From NCBI GenBank assembly GCA_030762895.1, contig CM061063.1, forward strand, positions 56,871,196 through 56,935,195: 64,000 bases of DNA, written 5' to 3'. Shown one piece after another: positions 22,201 to 33,257 of the stretch. This DNA comes from Sophora flavescens (taxonomy: Eukaryota; Streptophyta; Magnoliopsida; Fabales; Fabaceae). The notes beneath the pieces were generated by a model. That model was not told the origin of the DNA. It saw only the letters and a list, made by a program, of their open reading frames with translations, and did no database searches. Position 1 is the first letter of the stretch, and every line of letters begins with the position of its first letter. The translations under genes and the position numbers were made by a program.

Positions 22201-24289
22201 TTTAAACACAAATGCTAAACATTTCCAAATGATCTCGGTAGCCATATGAAATCGTTTTATTTTTTCTTGAAAATCTATTTGATTCATTTATCATATTTCC
22301 CTTATGCGAGTTAATCGTTTTCAAAAAATATATCTATCTACCATATATTTTAAACAATTGACATTTCTCTAGATACATTCATATTGTAATTCTCTCAAAC
22401 ATTCAAATTTTTTTATAATGAATTTGGTTATTTTTTCCAAAGCAAAATTATAAATCAGTACTAACCAACTTTTTTTTTTCTAAAGGACTAAAACAATCCT
22501 TCACATAACTTAAACAAAGAGTGTACAATACCATTACTGTAATTCAATGTACAATCTACTGGTTTGAACTTTGGAAACGAACGATGTCATAGTTAAGATT
22601 CAAACATTGACCCCAAAACAATCCTTATACTCGTTATATGAATGGCATTTGTCTAAGCGCAAGTATATCTAAACTTTTACAGCATATTAGCACTAAGCTC
22701 TCATATATATATACATACTGCATTGGTGACACCTTGCTTTGGTACCAAAAAGAGAAAACCAGACTCAAGAGTACAAAACCATGGTGTCATCAAGATACTT
22801 AGCAATTTTAGTCCTTTTATTATCTATTTCATTGACAGCTTCACTTTCGATTCAAGAAAGATTTGTACAATACCTCAACTTCAATTCAGAAATAGCATTT
22901 GCATCAATATATAGTCCAAACAATGCTTCATTTCCCCCCTGCTTTGTTAGAAGAATGACATGCTCAACCAGTATATAAGGAAAGGAACAAAATAAATAGA
23001 GTACCTAGTTCTGAAGCAGGAACTCTGATATAAAGGACTTGTCCCCACTGAGAGAATTTCCTCATGTCAACCATATTATCAAACCAAAGCAGACAGCCAC
23101 TTCCTCCACTACGGATATCCAAATTTGCATATGCTGTACAAGAACAGTTTTTAAGGCATGACTTCTGACATTCTCCAAGGTTCATGGTCTTATTAAACCA
23201 TGATGAAGATGTGTCTGGCAATTTCATATCAGTGTACCTCCAGAAGCCATCTGTGGTATTGGCTTTACAGTCAGTTTCATTCTTTGGAATACAACCATTA
23301 GACCAATATGATATATTCCATTGTTCAGGAAACTTGGGAACATATCCTTTTAGGCATTCACATACTGGAAGGTTACCATCCAGATTGCATATAGAATTTG
23401 CACCACACAAGGCATACTTTTCGCACTCATCTCGGACCCCAGATGAGATAACCTTCCTGCTGCTTGTATGGCTTTGCCAAGCATAAGTCTGTCCAAGGCC
23501 TGCAGGGGTCAGTTTATATATAGAGACAATGGATTTATCAAGGATTTCACACTCATAATACACTTGTTTTTCATTCAAAACAAATATAGATCTAAATTGT
23601 GCCAGTTGATGAGTTGGATACCCTGAAAATCCCAAACCAGTCCATGACCCTCCTCTAAATTTTTTTTCAGATCCCTTGAATATAAAAAACTGTGGATATC
23701 CTATAGGGACAATCCTTAGAGAATACTCTCCCTCAGCTGGATCATCTTCACTTTTCCAAGATGATACATATCTTTCTTGACCAGCTACTAAGTCCCATCC
23801 AAGTTTCGTTCCTCCTGGCACCATTGCATCACCGGGATGATCAAAACTCCGCCACAAAAACTGATCCTCCTTAGAATCCTGTCCATTCTTCACCACAAGA
23901 TTTCCATTGTCCAGGAGCTGTGCAATTGGGTTACTCACTGCTTTGCTTGATATATTAGACGACCAAACAGTGCTATTTGTGCCACTAAGAATCATAAGAG
24001 CCCCGTTTTCATTGAGTTTTAATAAGACTCCTGAATTACGCTGAATTGGTGTCTCTCTGTTGGCCACCCACACCACTGTTAAAGGGGTTACATTCCTATA
24101 CCACACACCCAAATATCTATTTGTTGAACTTCCAGGGCTGAAGAAACCAACTTCAAATGTTCCATCTGCTGAAACTAAAGTCTCACCATCTTGGATAGAT
24201 TGACTCGGAGCTAAACTATCTAGTGAAGTTGAGGTTCTCATGAAGGAGAATAAAAATAACCAAATTAACATTCTGAAGTTGTCCACCAT
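19242..24289 (-). CDS. G-type lectin S-receptor-like serine/threonine kinase, 7 exons
   Basis: Plasma-membrane receptor kinase of the S-domain class. The exons on - are 24289-23005, 20897-20784, 20653-20496, 20419-20209, 20091-19854, 19781-19631 and 19553-19242. All junctions are GT..AG and the total is 2,469 nt, about 822 residues with no internal stop. A signal peptide occupies residues 1 to about 22. A bulb-type lectin domain follows (about 25-150, VVWVANRETP), then an S-locus glycoprotein domain, a Cys-rich EGF/PAN region (about 285-420), and a TM helix (about 441-460, in exon 2). The kinase has Gly loop LGEGGFGPVYK, VKRL lysine, IIHRDLKTSNILLD (Asp about 628), SDFGLAR and PPEYA. The C-terminus SITMLEARP is typical of the family. 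Intron 1 is 2.1 kb. Broken relatives at 25.4 and 30.2 kb suggest a former tandem cluster. The ligand is unknown. Confidence 0.93.
20898..23004 (-). other. Intron 1 of the receptor kinase (2.1 kb)
   Basis: The donor is GTACTC at 23004 and the acceptor CAG ends at 20898. It is AT-rich and much longer than the other introns (about 70-190 bp). It contains the + strand oxidase-like fragment near its 5' end. The rest shows no exon. Insertion of foreign DNA plausibly explains the size. Confidence 0.75.
22690..22950 (+). pseudogene. Berberine-bridge-enzyme-like (FAD oxidase) 5' fragment
   Basis: On the + strand, antisense to the host intron, the frame from 22782 gives MVSSRYLAILVLLLSISLTA (signal peptide) and then LSIQERFVQYLNFNSE and SIYSPNNASF. 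That pattern is the N-terminus of reticuline-oxidase/BBE-like secreted FAD oxidases, where a C-x-L-N-S block and IYTPNNSSF are standard. A TATA-like run (ATATATATA near 22705) lies about 75 bases upstream, so promoter and leader may have come along. The similarity ends near 22935, far short of the FAD-binding domain, so it is only a gene fragment. Identification is from memory of the family. Confidence 0.6.
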
Positions 24290-25420
24290 TTATTGGTTTT
24301 TGACTTCGTACTCCAACTTTAATTTGCTAACTAGGACTTGTAAACCACATAAGATGCTGAAATGAAAAACATTAAGGAAGTCGAGTTTTAGTGAGAGTAT
24401 ATGCTTATGATTATGGAGAGGGAAGAGGATGGATGTAAAATAGAATGGGAACAGAATGTGAAATGGGGCTTAAAGGCATGAGGAAATGAAAAATGCAAAT
24501 ATCTATTGAGATGCTTGATGGTTCATTGAGGAACAAACGCGTTTTATGTTGAACCATGTTATCATCACAAGATTTTTTCTAGTGTAAATGACGGGTGTCA
24601 TTGTAGCAAAGAAAAAATAAAAGGTGGTTTTACCTGAACGGCCACCTTTTAATATTTAGTATCATTGTCCGTCACGAAGAGGGTGTTGCAAGTCAATTGT
24701 TGTGTTTGACAATGAGTACGAATTTTCTAGCCATAGCACCAATCACAATATCAGATAGAACCCTCAAATTAATACGTGTCCTAGTAGGACAGGTATCATA
24801 GTACAGAAGTCACAATTCTCATCTCAAACTTCAAATGTTCCCTGTTGTTCGATTTACCTTCTCAACTGACTTGGACTTGGAGAATAATTCAATTCAGATC
24901 CCCTTTTTTTAAGATTAAAAAAATAAGTAATTATATTATAAAATAATTGAATGATTATTTTTTAGATATTTTTTAAAAAATATAAGTAGATTTGTGTTTG
25001 TTCACAATCATAAAAAATCATTTTTTTTTTTTAAAGTTAATGGTAAAAACTGATTTTTTCTTAAAAGCAAAGTGAAAGTTGTTTTTCATTTTAAACTTAA
25101 AAATGATTTTTTTCTGATTATTTCCGAAAACAAAAACTAACATACTAAAAATTTTAAAAAATTGATTTTATGATTAAAAAAGTGATTTTTTTAGTAAAAT
25201 AAGCAATAACAAAAGGACTCTAATATAGGGTTGATTTGTTTTGAGGTGGAGAGAACAAGGAAGTTTAATTAAAAATATTTTTAGTAAAAAATTATTTTGC
25301 ATTTGGTTATAATTATATAACAATATTTCTAGTAAAATTTAGAAATCTCACTCATCTTGCATTTTCTTAAAGAAAGAAAGAAAAATCTCATCTTGCTTCC
25401 ATATCAGAAGCTGTAATGGC
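24290..25420. other. Upstream region of the receptor kinase
   Basis: Probably holds its promoter, but I see no convincing TATA box at a standard distance on the - strand. A perfect 10-bp hairpin (TAAAAGGTGG at 24617 with its complement at 24642) is present. 24900-25350 is very AT-rich with no exon. Confidence 0.4.
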
Positions 25421-25429
25421 ATTCAAGAT

Positions 25430-25881
25430 TCAAGAAACATGTTCTTGGGGCATCTTGTAGCACTCGATCCACCATTCCCATTCCTCTACCACTTGTCCGT
25501 AGATCCCATGCCTTCAAAGATCAAGAAAAATTAAAAACCTAAGATCACAGAATGTCAAGAGCAAAGTGTTTGGCCTTAGTTAGTTCATTAAAGACAGTGG
25601 TTAATAATACGGATTTTTCTAAATCAAGTTCCATTTGCATTTCTTAAAGAACAAGTGGTACAACCTCTAGAAGCTGCTAGAAATCACAATTTAAAACGTC
25701 AAAAGTGTTAAGTTAGAAACGTACATATCCAAGAAGATTGAGGGAATTCGGGTCATAAAAGCCAGTGTGCTTCATGCCTGTAATAAAACGACTCCAAAGC
25801 TAAACACATCAGATTTTAATTGAAAAAAAAAGGCCTTTCAGAGTATAATAAGGAGACATGTAACCACTCCAAATCATCCAT
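25430..25881 (-). pseudogene. S-domain receptor kinase fragment (last two kinase exons)
   Basis: On -, about 25870-25725 reads SGYMSPYYTLKG, then SIKSDVFSFGVVLLQ, a one-base shift, then HTGFYDPNSLNLLGY before a GTACGT donor. About 25511-25430 reads AWDLRTSGRGMGMVDRVLQD. These match exons 6 and 7 of the intact kinase in position and splice phase. Upstream catalytic exons are missing, and one A-rich run has expanded inside the activation segment. It is clearly non-functional. Confidence 0.75.
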
Positions 25882-25963
25882 AAAGAGTAAGTGGCCTTTA
25901 ATTATTAAAGTAAATTATGGGCCTCCTTAAAATTTCAATCTTTTTACTTGTTTGTTGGAGCTT

Positions 25964-26203
25964 TTAGAATTTTTGTTGGAGTTGTTGGGAATGTAGTAGG
26001 TACCTAACAGGGATGCTGTTTTGACTAGCAATTACCATGCCGTTTTTTCTAAGTGGAAGTGTGACTGAACTCGCTATGCTCCGTGGCTCTGACGCAGCGT
26101 GGATTTCTTCCTTGAAAGCATTTTGTTGGGAGTTATTCTCTCTGATTTTTGATTTTAAAGCACATTCACGATCTTCGGAAGCAACATGATGTTTCCCTGT
26201 CAC
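25964..26203 (-). other. Unrecognised 79-codon open frame next to kinase remnant
   Basis: A polar, Lys/Glu-rich frame ending QLQQKF, on the same strand as and 5' to the kinase remnant. I do not recognise the family. It may be an old exon of that pseudogene or chance. No TM helix or signal is visible. Confidence 0.2.
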
Positions 26204-26669
26204 TCTCCGCCCTCTTACCCCCCCTAAACTTCAATTTGGATTCTGTCTAGCTAACCAAATACTTTATGATTAATGATATAAAATTACTCATCATCGTTTA
26301 TTTATTTTTTTTTATTTCACCACTCATAAGACACTCATAAATTTTGTCTATACAACATATCTAAATTATGTGTCCAAATATCATTACTCATACTTTATAC
26401 AGCTATCGCATGCCATAGTCAAGGGTATATGGATCTTTATATATATCTTACGATCCATATCAAAATTCATGTATTCAATAGTGGAAAGTTTGTGGAAAAG
26501 AGACTCTGAGATAGATACGTCGAAGACAATCCAAATTTCAAAACTCATCTTCTTAAAACAAAAGAGGCACATTCGGTCGTAAAAAAAATAAAAAAATGCA
26601 CACCAAAAAAAATCAAGAAATTAACTAAATAACCAAGAAGGATGAACAATATTTTTTATCGATTGACAA

Positions 26670-27390
26670 TCCAAATCCCCTAAACTGATTTTTAATGATG
26701 TATCAATTTTTGATTAATTAACAATAAAAAAATATTCACATTTAACCGTATATACCAATTAAATCGCTTCTCAATTTCAACCTCAAATCTTACTAAAACA
26801 GCACTTAAAATAACTACACTGCTTAAGTGTTAAAAAACATGAAAGATGAACAATATAAATATAAAAGTCAAAAATAAAACCCCATAAAATTTACCGTAAC
26901 ACATACTAGCAGCATGTTTGTTTCACATTATTCTCAACACAAACAGAGAAAAACCGCGTACCAAGGTATTGGAACTCCATTTTTCCCAAAGCTCCACAAG
27001 GGAGCTTTCTCCCAAAGCAGGTGCGAACGTAGTTGGCATTAAGAATAATTTTAAACAAACACATACTAAATGACCACTAAATGGAGAGTCCATTTTAAAG
27101 CAGTATCAAATTCGCTAAACTCATTTTCAATGATGTATCAATTTTTGATTTGATTGATTGACAATAAAATAGATATTCACATTAATGATGTATACCAATT
27201 AAACCACTTCTCAACTTCAACCTCAAATCTTACTAAAACAGTACCTATAATAACTACATTACAGAAGTGTTAAAAAACATGAAAGATGAACAATATAAAT
27301 ATAAAAGTTAAAAATAAAAACCCATAAAATTTACCGTAACACATACTAGATGACCACTAAATGGAGTCCTTGTTTAAAGCAGTATAGAAC
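26670..27390. repeat. Direct duplication of a 240-bp-plus AT-rich unit
   Basis: 26673-26908 and 27107-27350 are diverged direct copies (shared words include AATGATGTATCAATTTTTGAT, trimmed, and CATGAAAGATGAACAATATA). The shared tail CATACTA..ATGACCACTAAATGGAG continues past both. Copy 1 is interrupted by a 152-bp insertion. No coding function is evident. 26204-26670 likewise shows no gene. Confidence 0.7.
26909..27060. mobile_element. Putative 152-bp MITE inside the first repeat copy
   Basis: The segment is present in copy 1 and absent from copy 2. It is flanked by the octamer ACATACTA on both sides (26901-26908, 27061-27068), and the ends carry AGCATGTTTGTTT and AAACAAACACATACT as imperfect inverted repeats. 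An 8-bp duplication suggests a hAT-type MITE. Confidence 0.6.
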
Positions 27391-27919
27391 TCTACTCCAT
27401 TATGCAAAATTCAATGTGATTAATTTGTTGGCTTTGGGGTACTTCCTGATATAACGTGGAGGATGAACAAGCTTTTAAGCACCAAACAAAGAGAAACCAC
27501 AAAAATAACGGTCTTCTTGCTTTTAGTCTAAATCTCTAAATTGAAGCTTCTTACATTAAAAAAGAAGCAGCAACTTAAAATGCCAACATCATGCACACAT
27601 TCTTACGGTGGATTCCATTCATATTAAACTTTAACGGGGCTGTGGATTCCGTTCATATTAATATAGAGTTCTAAACAACACAAACCCACAAAAGTCAACT
27701 TGTTAAGAGGCATGGTATAATGACGTACAAAGTCAAAAAAGACTTGGTCCATACCGGAACACTAATCAAGCATTAACCGTGCTTTCTTTGTTTAATAAGT
27801 TGGTACTCGATCGAATATTCTTTTATATGTTGGTCACCAAATAAAAATATTCCATATTAACTGCTATATAAGCATTTGCAAGAGTACATACAATTGCTTA
27901 GCATACAAGTATAGCAAAG
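27391..27919 (+). promoter_or_regulatory. Promoter region of the metal tolerance gene
   Basis: A TATA box CTATATAAG lies at 27864-27872, 48 bases before the ATG, in a short leader with no upstream ATG after the expected start site. A direct pair GTGGATTCC.TTCATATTAA occurs at about 27608 and 27643. I see no other identifiable element. Confidence 0.6.
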
Positions 27920-29966
27920 ATGGAGACTGATCTTAAAACTGATTCTTTTGACTACAGGACTGAGCTTCTTTCCCCTGTAATAGCCAAAGAGAATGTGTCT
28001 ATGGCTAGGCAACCTTCATGGAGAATCAACATGGATGAACATCACTTGCCAGAAAGGCATATGGAGTCTCATTTTGGCTTTGGACTCTTCTTAAGGACAT
28101 TAAGTAAATCAATTGAGCACTTTATTTATTCCATGTTTCCACTTTTCTCTTTGTAAAATTGCTTTTACTGAAATCATATTTTCATCTTTATCTCTTAGAG
28201 AGACAAAAGAAACTTGCAGAGTATTACAAGAGACAGGAAAGGCTTCTAAAAGGGTACCAGGAAGTGGACTCATATACTGACTTGGGCACGGTGCCTGGAA
28301 ACTTGACAGTGGTAAAATGGCTTCCTTTTTTTCTTTTTCTTTTCCATATGCATTTGATTCTTTAAAATAGTCTCTCTGATGCATGAATATGGAAATTTTC
28401 ATTTCAGGAAGAGATGAAACAGCTTCAAAGGGGTGAGAAGGTGGCAATATATGCATCTAACATAGGCAACATGGTGCTATTTGTTTTAAAAGTGTATGCT
28501 TCCATTGAGAGTAAATCCCTGGCTGTCATTGCCTCAACTTTGGATTCACTCTTGGATCTCTTGTCAGGATTTATACTTTGGTTCACTTCTTATGCTATGA
28601 GCAAGCCTAATCATTACCAATACCCCATTGGCAAGAACAGAATGCAACCTGTGGTACTGGCTTCTAGTTCTTTCCCTATAATAAGACACCTATTTAATTC
28701 TAACCTTGGTTTCTAAATTATGAATTGATTAATTGAATTTACAGCCTTATATAGATTTCTTACTAAAAGGGCATGTTCTACTTATTTGATAAGCAAATTT
28801 CTTTCTAAATTCGTGTGTATATAAGATCTCATTCATTTATGTAGCTTTACATACTGCATGTTTTTCTGACAGGGGATAGTTGTATTCGCATCAGTCATGG
28901 CAACTCTTGGATTACAAATATTATTTGAATCAGCGAGGGAAATCATCATAAAGGTATTGATCATAGTTACCAGGTTCTCTCATTAACCTTACGTACCGCA
29001 TACCAAATTTGTTGTATCACATATTGTGTACCAGATTCACTTTAAAGAAAGTATTGTAATAATAATCTAAAAAGTGACAAACTATGTACCAAATGACCCG
29101 CGTATCACGCACCCGGTAACTATGGTATTGATAACATACTAACTAGTCACGGAAAGTTTACCATATCTAAAGACCTATTGTCTTATAGATTCTAGAGACT
29201 TGCATGTACTAATTTATGCTGGTGTACTGTATACCATAATACAAACTCACTATTCCACATCATATTCATTTATTGACAGGCTCAACCTGAGAGGGATCCT
29301 GTGAAAGAAAAGTGGATGATAGGGATTATGGTCACAGCCACCTTGGTAAAAGTTCTTCTCATGACTTATTGTCGCAGGTTCAAAGATGAAATAGTCAGGG
29401 CCTATGCTCAGGACCATTTCTTTGATGTCATTACAAACTCAATCGGTCTAGCCACTGCAGTTCTAGCCATTAAATTCTATTGGTGGCTTGACCCTGTTGG
29501 AGCCATCATGGTATGTCCTTGCTAACAGCTATCTAGCACATCAAAGTTGTTGTTACTTCACATTTCTGTTTTACACCTAATTCTGCAAGGTAATAACATA
29601 AGTGAAAAAAATATGCAGATAGCTTTATATACAATCAGTAATTGGGCAAAAACGGTCATGGACAATGTATGGTCTTTGATCGGCAAAACAGCTCCTCCGG
29701 AGTACATTGCAAAGTTAACATATCTTTGTGGGAACCATGACAAGGAGATCAAGCACATCGACACTGTTAGAGCCTACACATTTGGGTTCAATTACTTTGT
29801 GGAGGTAGACATAGTGGTATCAGAAGAAATGTCACTTAGTCAAGCACATGACATTGGAGAGACACTTCAAGATAAGCTTGAAAAACTCCCTGAAATTGAG
29901 AGAGCTTTTGTTCACGTTGATTTGAACACCACTCATAAGCTTGAGCACAAGTCAAAGGCGGTATAG
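27920..29966 (+). CDS. Metal tolerance protein, Mn-CDF group (MTP9/10-like), 6 exons
   Basis: Cation diffusion facilitator that exports or sequesters divalent metal, probably Mn2+, by proton exchange across an endomembrane. Exons are 27920-28103, 28199-28311, 28408-28653, 28873-28953, 29280-29510 and 29619-29966. All introns are GT..AG and the total is 1,203 nt, 400 residues, the usual family length. The cytosolic N-terminus holds RQKKLAEYYKRQERLLKGY. TM helices carry the paired DxxxD metal sites DSLLD (exon 3) and DHFFD (exon 5), diagnostic of Mn-CDFs. The cytosolic C-terminal dimerisation domain (EIKHIDTVRAYTFG..VEVDIVV) ends in exon 6. The start follows a good TATA at 48 bp. Intron 4 carries a MITE beside its donor. 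MTP9 or MTP10 identity is not resolved by eye. Confidence 0.93.
28962..29124. mobile_element. 163-bp hAT-type MITE in intron 4 of the MTP gene
   Basis: Ends CATAGTTACCAGGT and ACCCGGTAACTATG are inverted repeats with one mismatch. The octamer GTATTGAT flanks both sides (28954-28961, 29125-29132), the 8-bp duplication expected of hAT elements. The left octamer starts at the first intron base, so it supplies the GT splice donor. Confidence 0.82.
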
Positions 29967-30163
29967 AAAACCAAGAAAATAAGGCACTGTTTTCAGAGTG
30001 ATTATTGATGTATTTTGTGAGCATATAGCTATAAAGATTTTGTAGGGCTTAGTGCTATAGAATATTATTGTCCTTGTAAAGCTTGGGTTAAAAAGTTTCC
30101 TTCAAAAGAAAATACAGGTTAACATGAATGCAATGTTAATGTTGATTTAGTTATAACATTCAC

Positions 30164-31090
30164 TTAAAAGATTTCTGCCATGCTTCTGTCCAATCTTGAA
30201 TTTTCATTCTCTCTCACATTTAGAAATGCTTGTGGCATGGGAGAAGGAAGGGCTGCAATGTCATTGCCAATCATCGATACAACACCAGACATGGTTGGTC
30301 TGTCTGTACTGTCTGTTGGACTTTCTTGAATACAGAGAAGTCCTATGTTCACATATATTGGCACTATATGCTGACTGGAGGCATCTTCCAGTGCTGGATC
30401 CATCAAGCTCATTCCATTACTTCCAGTCCATAGATCCCTTGCCTTTAGGATTCAACAAGAAAGAACTTTGTATGTTTGGGTGAGTATTTGTTAAAATTGA
30501 TTTGATTGAAATTGAGTTTGAAGTGAGGTGATTTATGTTTGAATATTTTTAGTCTGTGAGCAAGTTTGATGTAAAACCTAACACAAAAGTTTGAAGTGAA
30601 GTGAAGTGGTTTGTATTTGCTTGAAGTTCATTCTCACCAAATATTCTCGCGGTTCCAAAATCTGATATTTTTGGATTCATGCTAATGTTTAACAACATGC
30701 TGCTCACTTTTTGATCTCTATGAATAATCAGAAACTTGGAATATCAATGAAGATAAAGCAGACCTTGGGCAATCGCATCAATTATCAGAACTCATGTTTC
30801 CGAATCTAGCATCCTTCTAGTTGCTGCACCTGTTTTGCATTAAAAAATGTCAGCACCAAAGTTTGAGTTACATAGAATAGAAAGGAGCATATTTACTAGA
30901 GTTCTGAGACTACAAAGTACAAACCAAAAAGTTAAAAGTCCAAGCTAACTCATAAATCGGCATCTTTTCTTCTTGATCAATGCAGCAGCCCAAAAGTCTA
31001 ACCAGATTATTGTGCTGGAGATCTGCAATCAAAAGGGATTCATTTCTCAACTCCTCCTGTCCACTTTATAGCAACCTCTTCACCGTTCAA
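30164..31090 (-). pseudogene. Second S-domain/cysteine-rich-type receptor kinase remnant
   Basis: On -, about 31080-30925 reads EELRNESLLIADLQHNNLVRL with GCCIDQEEKMPIYE. About 30830-30640 reads DAIAQGLLYLH, a stop, FLIIHRDQKVSSMLL and SDFGTARIFG. 30412-30164 reads LMDPALEDASSQHIVPIY..GLLCIQESP and DRPTMSGVVSM. These are kinase subdomains III-IV, VI-VII and XI in order. The first two parts have stops and lost consensus residues (K-A-S-N to K-V-S-S), and the activation-segment exon is missing. A possible small TIR insertion (GTTTGGGTGAG..CTCACCAAAT, about 30474-30650) separates the last two. Downstream of the MTP gene, in opposite orientation. Confidence 0.75.
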
Positions 31091-31404
31091 TAACTTACCA
31101 TGGAATTCATTTTTTTGCACACAGTGGGCAGCAAAAGTAAACATGTGATAAGAGAATAAAGTCTGCTAGTTAGTGCTAAGTTATATCGATAAAATTCTAA
31201 AAGAATTTAAGTTTATTCGAATTCAAGTTGTTAAGCAGAAAAGTTTAAACAGGTCCAAACTTTATTTTACGTCTGAAAGTTATTATTAGTTGCAGCTGAA
31301 CCACATAGAAAACTGAATAATGGCAATTTGACTTCTTTCTTCTTTAACCTTTGCACCCTTATCTACTTCCCTAGCCTAGACTCGGATTTTTTGACTTTCA
31401 TGCT
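31091..31404. other. Gene-free spacer
   Basis: AT-rich, no exon seen. It ends in the ATGCT copy that flanks element C. Confidence 0.4.
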
Positions 31405-32003
31405 TGTTCCCCCAGATTTGGTCCACAGCCCAATACTTCTAGGTCCAATGGTATTAACCATTATTGAAGAGGCTCATTCGGTATTGAAGAGATCTAAAGT
31501 GAGATCTCGGACGATCTTCTCGAGATACATCGCCGAGGTAAAACGTCACTCGGGAAACCCGGCACGTATACTCGGTCAGCCCGGGACCCCCGGGGTACAT
31601 ACCCAAGACCGAGTTGTCCCAAAACACTCGTCGGGGGAGCTGTTAACTTGGATGGATCATGCAGAACATGCCTCAGGACATGTCACTGGGACACGTGGGC
31701 ATTCTGGAAGGATCTCATGATAGGAGAGAGAAGAGGATCTACGCCCGCGGCCTGGAATCGTGCTAACCGCATTTGGGGGATCCCACTCAGCGTAACTGCC
31801 CCGCGTAGATTGCACGCGCCTTGACTTCTATATAAGCCGACAATCGTCTTCATTAGGGTAGCTTTTGAATCTTTGTACTTTCCTTAGACCCGTCACTGTA
31901 GCTGAGTGCTAGAAACCTGATGTACTAGCTCTGCTACCTTGTACCCCGACTTTATTAATACAACACCTGCTTGATATATTGATTTATTGTTTTAGCACAA
32001 ACA
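31405..32003 (+). repeat. 5' LTR of element C
   Basis: Matches 35818-36417 with a few percent differences. TATA-like CTATATAAG lies near 31828, about 175 bp before the LTR end. Words such as GACTTTATTAATACAACACC near its end recur in both LTRs. Confidence 0.88.
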
Positions 32004-32005
32004 AT

Positions 32006-32019
32006 TGGCGACCACGACC
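32006..32019 (+). other. Primer-binding site of element C (tRNA-Arg type)
   Basis: TGGCGACCACGACC, two bases past the LTR. Its complement is the CCA-terminated 3' end expected of a tRNA-Arg. Assignment is from memory of Tat-lineage elements. Confidence 0.65.
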
Positions 32020-32023
32020 CCCC

Positions 32024-32170
32024 TCGCTTGGAAGTCGAGGAACGACTCCTTCCAAGTAAACAACTCGGGAGTCGAAGAACGATTCCTCTCGAGGTTCAAA
32101 TCGAGAGGCGAGCCACAACCCCTCTCGCTTGGAAGTCGAGGAACGACTCCTTCCAAGTAAACAACTCGGG
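32024..32170 (+). repeat. 47-bp direct repeat after the PBS of C
   Basis: CCCTCGCTTGGAAGTCGAGG..CAACTCGGG occurs at about 32024-32070 and again at about 32122-32168, nearly identical. A related CCGAGTATAAAAGGAG/CCGAGTACAAAAGGAG pair follows at 32250-32300. Leader repeats of this kind may affect packaging or primer binding; that is inference. Confidence 0.7.
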
Positions 32171-33257
32171 GGTGAGTCGCGACCCTTCTCCCAAACAGTA
32201 AATAGTTTTAAAAAAAAAAGACACTCGAGAAAGACATTTATTAATATTTTCCGAGTACAAAAGGAGTGTTTCGATCCTCCTTTCCGAGTATAAAAGGAGG
32301 ATCCCATCAAACAAGCCAGATCCCACCAAGAAGAAAAGAGAAGAGAAAGGTCAACACACTAAGTCATTCACTGCAATTCCAAAGTCCCCACACCAGTCAA
32401 GCTCCCGGGTTGAATCCACTCGAGCAGCCTAGGAGGCAGTTCTCCGCCAACCTTTTGAAGGCAACTTGAAGCTGACGTGATGGAACAAAAGGTCCTCCAA
32501 GCGGAACCTAAAGAGCGAACCCTCTTCACGATCTTCTCCAAAAAGCAGGGTTCATTATAAACTCTACGGTGGCCTGGTTGCAACCTTACGAACTCTGCCA
32601 TGACCCAGGGCAAAAACGACCATTAAGACAAACCCTTGATGAAGATAGAATAATCTCCTTCATAGCTCGCAGAAGGATGAGCAGTAACAAGCAAGAACAC
32701 ACCAACATAATCAGCAACTCGTAAAAGAAACTAAAGGAATTTCACAACAAGGAGAAATGAAGTGTGGGGCAAGGCTATTTATGGACCTAGAATTGAAAAG
32801 ATACGCAAAAAACACTCATAAAACGGGAAGCATTTCCGACGCGTATTAAAGACACAACGTTTCCAAAAAAAAAAATCTAAGGAACAGGCATTTCCGAGGC
32901 TCATTTAACGAGCAAGCATCCCCAAGATGTATTGAAATGCGAACATATGGGGAAATGCAAGAAGCCAACCGACCACATTGAAAATAGTGGCAATAAAGAT
33001 TTCTCAGAAGTAGGCACACCTCGAAAAACATGCAAAAGAGAAAAACAAAGCACTCGGGATAAAAGAAACAAGGTAATACGGTCTCTTTGGAGACCCGATA
33101 AGGAGAGCCGTCAAAAGATCAAAGCAAAGTATACGTCCATCCAAAGCAACCCACCAAACGAGCTCCAAAATGTGTAAAAACAAAAGGCTAAAAAGCGGTC
33201 ACCCACAAAGTAGATAGTAGAAAGCAAGTTTTTAAAAGGAAACTAAAGATATTACAT

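Noticed and set aside
31328..31720. 130-codon plus-strand frame over the 5' LTR of C, and its copy at 35706
   Set aside because: Both are LTR sequence; the similarity between them is explained by LTR identity.
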